A stretch of DNA of 64,000 nucleotides. Source: Vitrella brassicaformis (taxonomy: Eukaryota > Sar > Vitrellaceae). The stretch spans positions 64,363 through 128,362 of the forward strand of contig CDMY01000347.1 in assembly GCA_001179505.1 (NCBI GenBank), given 5' to 3'. The translations under genes and the position numbers were made by a program. Position 1 is the stretch's first letter. Each line of letters opens with the position of its first letter. The notes beneath the pieces were generated by a model. The model did not search any database and was not told where the DNA came from. It was given only the letters and a program-made list of their open reading frames with translations. This document shows positions 20,193 through 31,920 of the stretch, piece by piece.

Positions 20193-21609
20193 TCACTGCA
20201 CCTCCGCTCCCTCCACCCTGTCTACGCCTCCTGCTGATGCTGCTGCTGCTGCTGGTGGCTGTGGCTGGAGGAATGGGTGTTGCAGCACCTGCGATGCGCT
20301 CGGACGCTTCTCGGGGTCGTACTCCCACAAACTAAAGACACAGGAGGCAGGCAGGCAGGCAGGCAGGCAATGCAGACATGGCAGCGTGTGCGTGCATGAG
20401 TACCTACCTCCATATGAGGTCGGCCATGTCGGTGTGTATGTCGGGGAACCGCTCCTTGAATGCCTCCACCGACGGCACCTCACACGCCTCGTCCTTGTTC
20501 CCATACTGCACACACCCATCCATCCATCCATCCATGCACCATCTCACTTGCACCATAACGTGTCTCACCCACCTCGAGCATCGACCCCTTGAAGCTGACC
20601 ATCCTATCGAGGGCGCGGAAGGTCCCCACACCCCTCACGCCATGCATCCGCTGCAGGTCGGCGAGCTCCTGCATGTCCGGCAGGAAGGGCGAGGGCTGCC
20701 CAGTGGCCATGCAGAACAGCACACACCCCGCCGAGAACATGTCGGCCTTGCTCGACGGCTGCTGCTGCTGGCCCTGCCAACAGACGGGACCGATCAGCAC
20801 CTCGGGCGCATGCTGGCCGAGCGTCCCTGACATACATGAGAAAAACGAGACAGTGGCATGGTGGTGTGTGTTGTGTTGTGTTGTGGTGTGGTGTACCCAT
20901 GTAGTCGCGCCATGGGATGGCGTGCTTATCCTTGGCGGCCCACGCGAAGTCACACAGCAGCACACCCGCTATCCTCCCCCTGCTACCCCCCTCTCCCTCC
21001 CCCTCCCCCCTCTCCAAATTGAGCAGGACATTGGCCGCATTCACGTCGCGATGCGTGACTCCTTTGCCGTGGACGTGCTGCAGTGCCGACATCAGCCCGC
21101 GGGTCACCACGCGCTGCTCGTCGACCTGCAGGGGGCCGTGGCTGTTGACGTGTTGTTCGAGGTCGGTGTGTGCGAGGGGCATGACGAGGTGGATGAAGCC
21201 GTCCTTCTTGTAGGCGTTGAGGCACTGGATGATGTTGGGGTGCGGCACCGGGTTGCTATTCGTGCCAGCACCACGGGGGAGATGCTGCACGTACTGCAAC
21301 AACAGAAACCGCCAGAGGGAACAACCATCCATCCATCCATCCGGCCATCCGGCCATCCGGCCATCCGGCCATCCGTCCATCAATCCCGTGTACCTGGTGA
21401 GCTGCCACCTCCTGGTGAGCCTTGGCGATGTCATCCTCCCCCTTCGCCGCTATCTTCTTCACCACGAGTGTGAACACCGGCACCGGCGCACGCGAGTCGT
21501 CACCGCCGGCAGCAGACGAGGATGTGTCGGCATACTTGGCACGATAGAGGGTGCCGTGGCGGCCTTCAAAGAAGGCGTGCTCCTCGAAAATGTACTCGGG
21601 GGGTGGCAT
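20193..21609 (-). CDS. Protein kinase with DFA in place of DFG
   Basis: Five exons (21394-21609, 20897-21293, 20573-20826, 20408-20505, 20193-20331) encode 367 residues, almost exactly one kinase domain. Visible features are a poor glycine loop (FEGRHGTLYRAKY), a probable ATP lysine in VVKK (K51), HPNII, HRDVNAANVLL with catalytic D155, DFAW at 187-190 where DFG is usual, HAPEVL as the APE motif, DMFSAGCVLF in helix F, and a terminal WEYDPEKRPSASQVLQHPF block. The DFA change removes the glycine but keeps the metal-binding Asp, so activity may be retained. A run of RGEGEGEGGSRG lies in the loop before DFA. The family within serine/threonine kinases was not assigned. It is divergent from the polyamine enzyme gene. 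Confidence 0.85.
21310..21380. repeat. ATCC/GGCC microsatellite in kinase intron 1
   Basis: (ATCC)n passes into four tandem ATCCGGCC units inside the first intron of the kinase gene. It has no coding role. Confidence 0.7.
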
Positions 21610-22090
21610 CGCTTGATGCGCTTTGCAATGACGGCTATCTGTTTTACACCATGGGAGGGCAACCTACCACAGCGGCATGACAAAAGACTGTTTGGCTGTC
21701 ATGTCCACCGCAATTTCACTCTGCGAGCTCGGATCGGCAAGGCTGCGCGCTTAGCTGTCGCGGAGCGCTGCTGGGCTTGGCGAGGGCCTTGTGGCTGCGT
21801 GCATTCAGGCGCTGCTGCAGATCTTGACCCTCGCGAGGCAGATCTCGGTCCGTCGGCCTTCGCCGCGTCAGCCCATCCCATCCCTCCCATCCCGGTGACC
21901 CTTCCTCCGAAGGCTCGAGCGCAGCCTTCCTCTCATCTGGCGCCGCTCGTGTGACCGGCGCCCTTTCACCGTGCTGCCGAGTTTTCAACCCGCCGCCGTC
22001 CCTGCCCCACTCAGGGACGGCGCCCTTGTTTTCTTCCCCTTCAAGCCTCCCTAACACACGCCCACAGCGGGGGGAGGGAAGCAGGCAGGG
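21610..22090. promoter_or_regulatory. Divergent promoter region with TGCGAGCTC at 21722-21730
   Basis: This 481-bp interval lies between the kinase and AdoMetDC-ODC start codons. It contains one near-consensus TGCGAGCT element. The regulatory role is inferred from its position. Confidence 0.4.
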
Positions 22091-25000
22091 ATGGCACCCG
22101 ACATGCGAGAGGGGATGGGTGGTGTGGGTGTCGGTGTGGGTGACGTATGCGGGTTTGGGTTCGAGGGCGTGGAGAAGCGGTATGTGCTCCGGCTGAATGA
22201 GGGCGTGTTCGCTCATCTGGATGTGGGCAGCCTGCGAGAGGTGGAGGATCACCAGTGGCAGGGGGTGCTCGACAAGGCCGGTGAGTGCTCAGACTCAGAC
22301 TCAGACAGCCCGCTTCTGGTGCCCTGCCCATGTGCAAATGCGTGTTGTTCTGTCGTTTCCTTCTTCTTTTCTCCGTGTGTGTCGCGTGGCGTGTCTGCCT
22401 GCCTGCCTGCCTGCAGTGTGTCACATATTGTCCAAGATCAAGTCGGTGCCTGCCGTCGGCCCCCCCGACAAACAGGCGGTGGACGCCCTCGCCAAAGTGA
22501 CCAGCAAGAAGAAACGAAAAACCAAGAGAAGAAAGACCAAAGTCAGTATGAGAGAGATGACAGACACAAACATCCACTCGTTCGCTCACCCAATGCGTTG
22601 CATCCCGTGTGCATCTCTGCACTCGCAGGGGAAGCGTGCGAGTGCTGTGGTGGTGCGGTCGGACGAAAGCAATGGGTCGCCCCTGAGAGGGTGTGTCGGT
22701 GCCGCTGGTGTTGGTGGCGGCGATGGGAGCGTCACTGCGTATCTGCTGTCGGAGAGCTCCCTCTTCGTCTATGACGACACCATCGTCCTCAAGACCTGCG
22801 GGTATGTTGGTACCAACACACTGCTCTCATCCAGTCCAGCACTCACTCGCCCGCCCCGACATGCACTGCACTCGTGTGTGTCTGTCTGTCTGTCTGTCTG
22901 TGTGTCTGCAGGACTACGACTCCCCTGTTGTGCACGGACGCGTTGCTCCACCTGCTTCTCCCCGACCACATCCTCTCTCGCATCGCCAGCCACCACTTGG
23001 GGGACAGCTGCAGGTCGTCGGAGTGTGAGTGGCCCTCGATCGCTCTGTCGAGTGTGGTGGACTACGCCCTGTTCACGCACCTCAACTATCGCCAGCCACA
23101 GCTGCAGACCTACCCACACAGGACATTCAATGAAGAGGTCCGTCCGTGAGCATGAGCCGCGGCTGGAGGAGGGAGAGGGGGTGTGGTGGGACGGTTGTGT
23201 GTGTGTGTGTGTGTATGTGTGTCAGGTGAGTTTCCTGAAGAGGTATTTCCCCAGTGGCGAGGCCTTCGAGCTGCAGACGGCCCCCGATTCCACCTTCTCA
23301 ATATTCCTCTACCAAAGCCCCATCAGCAGCAACCAGCAGCGCCAGGACCAGCCCCCGGCAATCGCCCACCCCTCCCTCCCATCCCCCCACACCACCACGG
23401 CGATCCTCTCTTCACCCAACGGCCGCAGGCACCACTCCCAGCCGCACCAGCAGACGCAGAAGCGGCGCAACATGCCCCCCCTGTCGGCAGTGCAGGCAGG
23501 ATCTGCGCCTGACGGGAGCCATCGACCTAGGGGAGGGCAGCGGGAGCAGGTGGTCACTCTGACCGAGTGGCTGCTCATCGGCATCGACCCCAAATCGGTG
23601 GAGAGGTTCGCCGGCAGGGGCGAGTATGAGCACGGTGATGGTGGGGAGGGCGGGGAGGGCGGTGGGAGGGGGCTGCATTTTTGCGGCGCGCTGCGGGACC
23701 TCCTGCCCTCTGGTGCAGAGGTCGACCAGTACTGGTTCGCGCCTCAGGGTTACTCCTGCAACGCCCTTGCCGGCCCCTTCTTCCTGAATGCCCACATCTC
23801 GCCCGAGCCGGAGACGTCCTACGCGTCGGTGGAGGTCAACTTCCCTTTTGGCATCGATCATGGCATGTCGTGCGAGGCCATCCAGAGGGTGGTGGTGGAG
23901 TGCTTCAGGCCGAGGGAGGTGCACCTGGTGCACATACGCCCTACTGAGGTGAGTGTGTGTGTGGGTGAGGTGACATGAACACGGCACCGGCACACGCATC
24001 GGCCAGTGTGTGGTTTGTTTGTGTCAGGATGGGTTTGTGGTGCCTGCTCCCTCTCCCCTGCACCAACCGTGTGGCGGCGACTCGTCATCTCACCACGTGT
24101 CGGCAGTGCCCTATTCCAAGGTGCGTCAGGTGGAGGCTTCGGGCAGCAGCTACCGCGTCGTGCACAGCCACTACTCCCTGCAAGAGTGAGTGACCAGCAT
24201 CCGCAGTGCGTTCCCCTCCCCTCCTTGATGTAACTCTCTGTCTGTCTGTCTGTCTGTCTGTCTGTGTGCTCATGGGTGTGCAGGCGGCATTCAGTGAAGC
24301 AGGCAGGCGGCCCACTGCCGCCCCTGTCTTCGCTGCTGCCCCCTTCACCTCTCCAGCTCCCCTCCCCAATGCGGTCCCCGCCCCTCCCCTCCCTCACAGA
24401 CAGCAACAACTCAGACAACGACTCGTCCGGACGGTCGTCGTCATGCACCAACACCTCCGCCACGCCATCGTTCATCCTCAATGTCGACGGACTGGACGAG
24501 AGCATCAGCAGCGATGGCGACGGTTCGGTGTCTGGAGGTGGTGGTGGGTCTGAAGCGCTGGAGGATCTGCTTGAGCGGCTGAAGGTCGAGGTGGGCATGG
24601 CGTGTGTGGATGGTGCCGGTGGTGGCGGTGGCGGTGATGGTGAGGTGGGGGTGGTGCGTGAGCTGGTGGATCAGAAAAGGGTCGACGGGCCGTTTGTTGT
24701 CGTGGACATCCAGAGGGTGAGTGAGATAACTCACGACACATACAGAGGGAGAATAGACGGGCAATGAGGTCTGCGCTGTATTGGCGTACAGGTGATCGAT
24801 CAGTATCGTCAGTGGCAGCGGCTGCTCCCCAAGATCACACCTTACTACGCCGTAAGCAACCGCCCCACACACACGAGAGACCACACACAGACGAATCCAT
24901 CCAGGGTGGTCTCTGCAATGATCTGATCCATCAGGTCAAGTGCAATCCTGACCCCGTGTTGGTGCGGGTGCTGGCCGCCCTCGGCGCACGATTCGACTGC

Positions 25001-26379
25001 GCCTCACAAAACGAAATCCGACAGGTACAAAGCCCCTGTCTGTTGCCGTCCGTTTGTGTGTTCGCATCCATTCCATGACTTGTCTGCGTGTGGATGCAAC
25101 GGATGCAACGGCTGCAGGTGCTGGACCTGGGTGCGCAGGGCAGCGACATAGTGTACGCCAACCCCTGCAAACAGGTCTCCGGCCTGGCTTATGCGCGCCA
25201 GCACAACGTGCAGCTCATGACTTTCGACAACCAGGACGAGCTGCACAAAATCGCCGTAAGTTAGCAGACACGGAGACACAAAAGCCGGAGACTCCAGCAT
25301 TTCAGACGAAGAATGGATGTGTCTTCCTTCCGCCCTGCCCCTCTGCTGCTGCAGGCCCACCACCCGTCATCCAGCCTCCTGCTGCGCATCCAGACCGACG
25401 ACACCCACGCCGTCTGCCCAATGTCGTGCAAATTCGGCGCCCCGGAGCAATCGTGGCGGGTCCTGCTGCAGTGCGCCAAAGCCCTCAACCTCTCGGTCGT
25501 GGGCGTGTGCTTTCACGTGGGATCGGGCTGCAAGCAGAAGGGGGCCTTCTCGCGGGCGCTGCGCGATGCGAGGCGGCTGTTCGATTTGGGCGTGGGGGCG
25601 GGCTTCGACATGCGGGTGCTCGACATTGGCGGCGGGTTCCCGTGTGAGGTGGAGGATGGCGGGGTGTGTGAGGGGGTGGTCACCTTCCCTGAGATGGCGA
25701 GAGAGATCACCGACACGCTTGACGAGCTGTTCGACAAAGATGTAAGGACGGGGAGGATCCACACACCGACGCACGTGTGGGGGGGGAAGGTATGTGTGTC
25801 TCCATACGTGTCCATCAGGTGCAAGTGATAGCCGAGCCAGGGCGGTACTTTGCCGGTGCCTGCCACACACTCGCCGTGCGGGTGTTTGCGAGGAGGGCGC
25901 CGACTGAGACCACCGCAGATGAGGGGCGGTACCTCTACTACGTCAACGACGGCCTCTACGGCTCCTTCAACTGCCTCCTGTACGACCACGCAACCGTCAC
26001 ACCAGAGCTGCTCAGGTACAGCCATGGGCACACACACACAGACGCGACATGGAGCCATCCATCTGTGTGTGCGGAATCTGTGTGTGTCAGGGAGCATGAT
26101 GGGGGCCCCGTGTATCGGTCCACCGTCTTCGGGCCGACGTGTGACGGCTTCGATGTCATTCTCAAAGACGTCATGCTGCCCATCATCGAGGTGAGTGAGG
26201 CACAGGCAGACAGAGCGCCGGCGGAGAGCGGGATGAGGTGCTTTGGATGTTTTGTGTGAGTGCAGATGGACGAGTGGCTGGTGTTCCGCAACATGGGTGC
26301 CTACACGACGGCGGCGTGCTCCACATTCAACGGATTCAGCAAACCCAAACCGTTCTACTGCAGAGTGGCGCGAGAGTGA
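22091..26379 (+). CDS. AdoMetDC-ODC: Bifunctional S-adenosylmethionine decarboxylase / ornithine decarboxylase
   Basis: Fourteen exons (22091-22280, 22417-22541, 22629-22801, 22912-23137, 23226-23948, 24028-24185, 24284-24716, 24792-24851, 24935-25024, 25118-25255, 25355-25741, 25819-26015, 26091-26190, 26266-26379) encode 1037 residues in one frame. The N-terminal half is eukaryotic AdoMetDC: FEGVEKR with E25 and E28, the self-cleavage site LLSESSLFV (pyruvoyl-forming S148), LKTCG with C162, LRDLLP, GYSCNAL and HISPEPETSYAS. A Gly/Ser/Pro-rich hinge covers about 480-670. The C-terminal half is PLP-dependent ODC: YYAVKCNPD with K698, CFHVGSGC, DIGGGFP, EPGRYFAG, YYVNDGLYGSFNC, GPTCDGFD with C984, and MGAYTTAACSTFNGF. 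The product makes putrescine and the decarboxylated AdoMet needed for spermidine. All catalytic motifs seen are intact. The order matches the Plasmodium fusion. Confidence 0.95.
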
Positions 26380-28173
26380 TTTCGGGGTGCATGTCTGTCT
26401 TGCGTGTATGTGTCTTGCGTGTGTGTATGTGTGCGTGCGTGTGTGATTGTACCTGTGCTCATGACCATGACCATGGCATATGCCCTGCCACTGAGTGGGG
26501 GCCCACATTTTCCTAGCTACCTTCCTGACGGCACTTTCGCTGCTGTTCGTGTGTGTGTGTTGTTTGTCGTGAAGAAGAGTCGCCGACGGCGATCAACCAA
26601 CATGACGGGAGGGGGGCGTATCGCAACGTATGGCATCGCAGCGTATCGTATCGATCTTCCTTCTCCGTGTTGTGCGGCACATCCGTGAAGTGTCGTGCCC
26701 CTTGTCTACGTCTCCTCGGGAATGTGTCTCGACATGCACTCACTGGTGTCTTGTCGGGAAACATCCCCAAGGGCGAGAGGGAAGGGGGCACGACACACAC
26801 GCTGGCTGGCCGTGATGGAAGCATGCAGGGCAGGATGCATGCGTATGCAGCAAAGATGCATGCCATGCTGGATGATTCGTTCATTCTTGACCTAGCGGCG
26901 ACGTGTGGACGAAATGTGAGCTCCCTCCTTCAACAGTCACCTCTCAACACATTGGGTCTGACCTGCGACAATGGTGAGATCTCGTGCGTTTAGGGCGAGC
27001 TGGAGTGGCAGGGCACTGACTGACATGCGTCACACAGCCAAAAGACTGACTCTGCTTGCCTTGATCGACTCTCGCGTTTCCTGTGGCGAGGTAGGTGTGA
27101 AGAACTCCTCCGTGACGTTTGTCTCCTGTTTTTTCGTGCGAATTAGGGGACACTCGTGACGGCTGGCGGGCTCATCCCTGCCTGGCCTCGGAAACGAAAC
27201 AGCAGATTCCTTGCCCTGACTGACTTACTCAGCTAGGTTCCTCTCTGTCTGCTTGCTCAATCAAGAAATGCGTTGACGTTTGTTTCTCGTCCTGCCTGCC
27301 TTGGATGGATGAGGCCTGCGTGTCATGTTTGTACAGCGTGTATGTGTGTGTGGTGCATTGCTATGCTATCAACTGTATGCCTGTCTGTCTGTCTGTCTGT
27401 ACAGAGCGATTACTGCATTCTTTCGTCCGTGTGTCATGTTCCTCAAAGGCGCCGTCAGCCAGCCAGCCAGCCAGTCAGTCCGTCATGCCCGTCCCGCCCA
27501 TCCTGTTTGCCTGCGTGTAGGTGCCGAGCAGCGAGGATTGCCGCTCGCTGACCACTCGGCACGTACGTATCGCAAACAAGGAAGGCGTGGCACACGTCAC
27601 ATGCAGCCCATGCCGATGGAGGGGTCGGTCGATTTTTCAAGGAAGGAAAGTGACAATGAATAGAGGGGCCGTGTTGAAGGATGCGTAAGGACGTAGGTAA
27701 GCTGCCTGCCTAGCTCATGAGCACACGATTTTGGCGATAGAGAGGCATCCATCCCCATCCCACGGGATGGGATGATGGCTGGCCTCCAGGCAGTTTTGTG
27801 TGTGCTCTTCCATCGCTTCGTACGACGTACACGAATGCATCGTCCATCTCATCCGTCGCTGTGTCGTCCATGCTGTCTCTTCCGTGGTGGTTTTAAGCCT
27901 CTCTCTCTCTCTCTCTCTCTGTGAGTGTGCCTGTCCTGGCTGGCGTTTTCGATGGGGCGGCCGGCGATCCTTGAACAAGACACCGCCGCCTGGCTGGCCG
28001 ACTGATTATGCATGGCATGCTGTGTGATGCGTGTGTGCGTGTGCGTGTGAGTGTGGTGCTAAATTAATTGACTCAGTCAGCGAGAGACTCTGCGTGACGG
28101 GCGTGGCGTGTTGAGGTGAATATGAACATGAAGGCACTTACTGGTGTCGTCCACAGAACCGAATCGCGGCTAT
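26380..28173. other. Intergenic, no gene recognised
   Basis: The 1.8 kb between convergent genes holds TG, GTAT, CTGT (27378-27400), CCAG (27460-27475) and CT (27898-27920) repeats. No frame shows splice-supported protein. Confidence 0.5.
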
Positions 28174-28934
28174 CTATCCTTCGCTATCTCCTCCCGCCCT
28201 CACTCGTCTGAAGACCTGCCTGATGTGCCCGTCCTTGCTGGGCCCCCGCACCGTCCACAGACACTCAAACTCATCATCACTCACAAACCTCATCTGCACA
28301 CAGTACACGTCATCCACACACACATGCTCAGTGCACCTGACCTGCCCACCCTGCCCCTCATCCCCGCCATCGCCCCTCTCTATCGAATGAAAGTGCCGCA
28401 GACACCCGCACACCGCCCCCTCATCTCCCTTGCCAACGGCAGCCAGCAGCTTTGCGAGGTCGTAATCGGAGTCGACAAAGTACACGTCCGTCTTAATCTG
28501 TTTGCGGCAGTCGTAGACATACCGGCGATAAGCCGCGAACGACCCGCCGCTGTCCTCCAGTGTCAGTGTGCCCTCTTCGGTGTAGAGCAGGATGGGCAGC
28601 GGAGTGTGAGCATTGTCACCATCACCGTGCCACCCATCGAGAAGGGATGTGATGGGTCTGAAGTGGACGGTGCCGTCCATGGTGCCCCTCCCGCCACCCA
28701 GTCGGTAGTCGATGGCCTTGGATGTCCGCCACTCGCCCTTCAGATAGTCGTACATGTTGGCTGCCGGTGACGTAGGACTCTCAACAGAGGCCCTTGGCTG
28801 CATCGTCGACCCCTGGACCACAGACGAGCACCTCACCTGCATGAATGCATTAGGACAGAAGGAAGGTGAATGAACAGAAAGCACCGATGGCATGAGTTGC
28901 AACGCACCTGCATGATCTTAGACGGCGATGGCAT
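28174..28934 (-). CDS. DUF6314-like protein
   Basis: Two exons (28908-28934 and 28174-28836) give 229 residues. The domain begins YDYLKGEWRTSKAIDYR, then DGTVHFRP, LLYTEEGTLTL, AAYRRYVYDC, DVYFVDSDYD, an H-rich FHSIERGD, and ends ECLWTVRGPSKDGHIRQVFRR. This order (L.G.W...R.I, a short beta hairpin, YTE.G, YRRY, FF.D, W.V.GP.K) is typical of the DUF6314 family, a small lipocalin-like barrel of unknown biochemical role. The 9-codon first exon is the weakest part; translation could instead start at MYDYLKGEW within exon 2. It is divergent from the BTB-TLDc gene, with CGCGAGCTT at 29162-29170 between them. Confidence 0.7.
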
Positions 28935-29303
28935 GAACGCAGATGTGATGGATTGCGCATGGCACGTCCCGACAAGCCTGAGAGGCCGTAGATGAGTGGG
29001 CAGCGTCCTCAGCGGCTTCACTGCTGGAGCGATGAGCAGAGCACAGACACACGAGAGGCGGGAGATGATGAATGGCGGCGCCAGATCTGTTGCTTGGCAC
29101 GTTGGAACAAACGAGAAGGGCCCCCGGCGCCTCCTGTCTGGCGAGCGGTTTCACGGGCCCGCGCGAGCTTTCCGAGATTTTCCTTCCTTCCGCGTTGCGT
29201 GCCTTGCGTGAGGCTCATTCGGCAGAGATTGATCCTTCTGACCACGGTGTGTGTTCAGCACACAGCAACTTCAACGTTTTCTGTCGCTTCTCGCGTGGTG
29301 ACG
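28935..29303. promoter_or_regulatory. Divergent promoter region with CGCGAGCTT at 29162-29170
   Basis: This 369-bp gap between divergent start codons carries a one-mismatch copy of the TGCGAGCTT element. No gene is seen inside. Confidence 0.4.
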
Positions 29304-31354
29304 ATGTTCGAGCTCTTCTCAGAGTGGGAGGACGCCGATGCGCTGATCAGGTGGGTCGAGTCAGAATCCTGTGCAGCGGGAGGCGATTATCGTGTATGTT
29401 GGCTTGGTTTGGGGTGTGTGTTGGCCGGCCCATCAGGGAGTTCCGTTCGTCGTTCGACAGTCTTCAGGAGAGGCTTCTCGATGCCAAGACCACCATCGAG
29501 AAGACCCTGGCTGATGACATCCAGGGGATGTTAGCGGCCAAGGGCGCCGTTTGCCGCCCGGCTGAAGCCACGGGCGAGATCCTCGTGAATGCCGGTGAGC
29601 AACCAACGAACGAATGGACGGACGAACGGATGCTGAGTGATTCACTGACTGCATTGGCCTGTTGTTTGTCTGCTGTGTGTGTAGGGGGCGTCGTGTATCC
29701 CGTGAGTCGCTGCGCCCTCCAGCTGCCCCTCATGAAGCGAAGGTATATCTCGGTGTTGCTGCTCTACTGCACCGAGGGCATGCCCAGAGACCCCGACGGC
29801 CGCGTGTACCTCGAGGTGTCACCGGCCTGGTTTGAGACTTTTCTTGACGAGCTGACTCTCTTCAACACGGGCCGCACTGACAGAGTGGCGCTGCCCCACT
29901 CCAAGGAGAAAGATCCCGCATACGCCGAGTACCACGACCTTTTCATGCGAGAGGTCGGCCGCGTCCCCTCAGCTCACCCCGAGCACGGCCGTGCAGCCGC
30001 AGCTGCTGCAGCAAGCGCCGAGCCTCGCGGCAAGTCACGCAGCGACGGTGCTATCCTGGACGGCATTCACGACTCTGTCGACGACCTCGCCAATGCCATG
30101 AAGAGGGTCATGAAGCGAAAGGAGGAGCTGAGCACCTTCCTGGCGGCGATGGATCCCTTCCTGAAGGACAATACCGAGGATGGCAGTGTGCTGCTGACGC
30201 TGGAGGTTCTCGGACGCACATGCACGATCCTCAAGAGAACTCTGCGTCGTCTCGGGGCGAACCACACTCTGCTGATGCGATTCTCCGAGTAGGCGCGCAC
30301 ATGAGGCAGGGGGGAACGGAGATCACACAGACAGATAACTGCGAGGCTCTCTTGTGTTGTCTTTTGTGGTGTGTTTGCAGTACTCCTCCCTGCTGGGGTG
30401 ATCGGCGTGTCCGCGCGACGCCTGGGCGTCACTTCATCCACGTGGTTGAGTTCGCAAGGCGCATCGCTGTCCTGCCCAAGGGTCAGTACATCCGCCCCCC
30501 GATGATGGACCAGGCAGAGCTGGAGCTGTTTAGGGAGGATCTGGCCATGGTGATGCACTGGGAGGGACAGGAGGGAGAGACACAGACAATATCGCCCTTC
30601 CTCTTCCTATCCATGGGTGCAGTACAATCTTTCCTACTCTCCCGTCCTCGACCTGCCCGCCGGTGATACGACCATTATCAAGTCGGCGGAGGAGTGGGGA
30701 AAGGTGCTCGAGATGATCGGCAAGCCGCGATGCAGACCGACCCTGCTGTACAAGTCGTCGCGTCATGGTGTCAAGTTCTCGACGATGTTTGGGAGGGTGA
30801 CTTGGTACAGCGGCGTGTTGTTCCTCTTCCAACACAAGGAGACCCATCGATTCGGCTGCTTCGTCGACGGCTGTTTGAATTTTTTAACTTGGTCTTCATG
30901 TGACCACGAGGACCAGCGCTCATCGCTCAGGCAGTTTTTCATCTCACTGAGCGGCACCTACCCTGCCGCCACCAAGGTGCCGCTGCGCCGAGACAGACAT
31001 GGGATGTGTGTCAACGTCAAGGGGTATACCAAGACCGCCGGACGTGAGTGCAGCATGGTGCTCGCAGGCGGCTACCTCTTGGTCGCTGTCGACCCTGTCT
31101 GGTCCTCTAAAGATGGCGTTTTGCGCTGCTACAACTGCTTTGACGACGGTGTGTTGCCCTTGGGCCAGCTCGGCGACAACACCGACACTCTGGCGGGGGA
31201 GAAGGACTTCACAGCCGATGAGGTGGAGGCATGGTGGATGGAGCCGATCGGCATCGATTGGCAGGCCCAGGGGGCAAGATACAACCGGCGGGCTGCTGGG
31301 AGACGCAACTTCTCCCTTGGCCGCCTCTGTGGTGGCGCCTGGGCAGATGAGTAG
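29304..31354 (+). CDS. BTB (T1-like) plus TLDc domain protein
   Basis: Five exons (29304-29350, 29437-29594, 29685-30288, 30381-30549, 30623-31354) encode 569 residues. An N-terminal amphipathic helical part (EFRSSFDSLQERLLDAKTT) leads to a BTB/KCTD-type domain at about 69-140: YPVSRCALQLPLM, DPDGRVYLEVSPAWFETFLDEL. A helical segment (ILDGIHDSVDDLANAMKRVM) follows. The C-terminal 230 residues resemble a TLDc domain: RPTLLYKSSRHGVKFSTMF, HRFGCFVDGCL, SMVLAGGYLLVAV and RCYNCFDDG. TLDc proteins are linked to oxidative-stress protection and V-ATPase regulation; BTB domains mediate oligomerisation or cullin-3 binding. Which of these roles applies cannot be told. An Ala-rich linker lies near 29990-30020. 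Confidence 0.75.
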
Positions 31355-31920
31355 AATGGGCAGACACGCAGACGGGAACACACATGTGGATGGAGAGGGG
31401 CATGACGGGAGCGCCGAAAGGCGTGTGCTTTGTTTATGTTGTTTATCAAGTGACTGTGTCGTGTATGTGTGTCTCTGATGAGTGTTTCGTTCGTTTTTAC
31501 GTCACCTTTTGTCGTCACTCCCTCCTGTAGTAGTAGCGACGGTGCTTTACTGTACTGGTAGTGTGTGTGATATGTCCTGTTGTGACGTGTCTGATTTGTT
31601 TGCGCCATTGTGCCAGTGTGTTACAGGGGAACTGTCGGTGGAAAGTCATGCAGATGAGTACTAGTGATGCGTAGATTCACTCACTCACTAATTCATGACC
31701 GTGTGGACTGATTTGTGTGTCTATGGACCATGTGTGTCTCTGCAGCATACAAGTCAAGCCACTAATAGACACGCAACCCGCCCATGTCCCATTATCGCCG
31801 TGCCGCACCCCTCTCCTTCTGCCCCATTGCGGCTCGTCGCTCCCACAACCGTAGGCTGCTGAGCGCTCAGTGTGATGGGCCTGACGGCTTCCGCTGCTGC
31901 CTCCCTCCCTATCAGCTTCC
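31355..31920. other. Intergenic between convergent genes
   Basis: No gene is seen. T-rich and GT-rich stretches near 31430-31510 could hold 3' processing signals of the BTB-TLDc gene. Confidence 0.45.
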
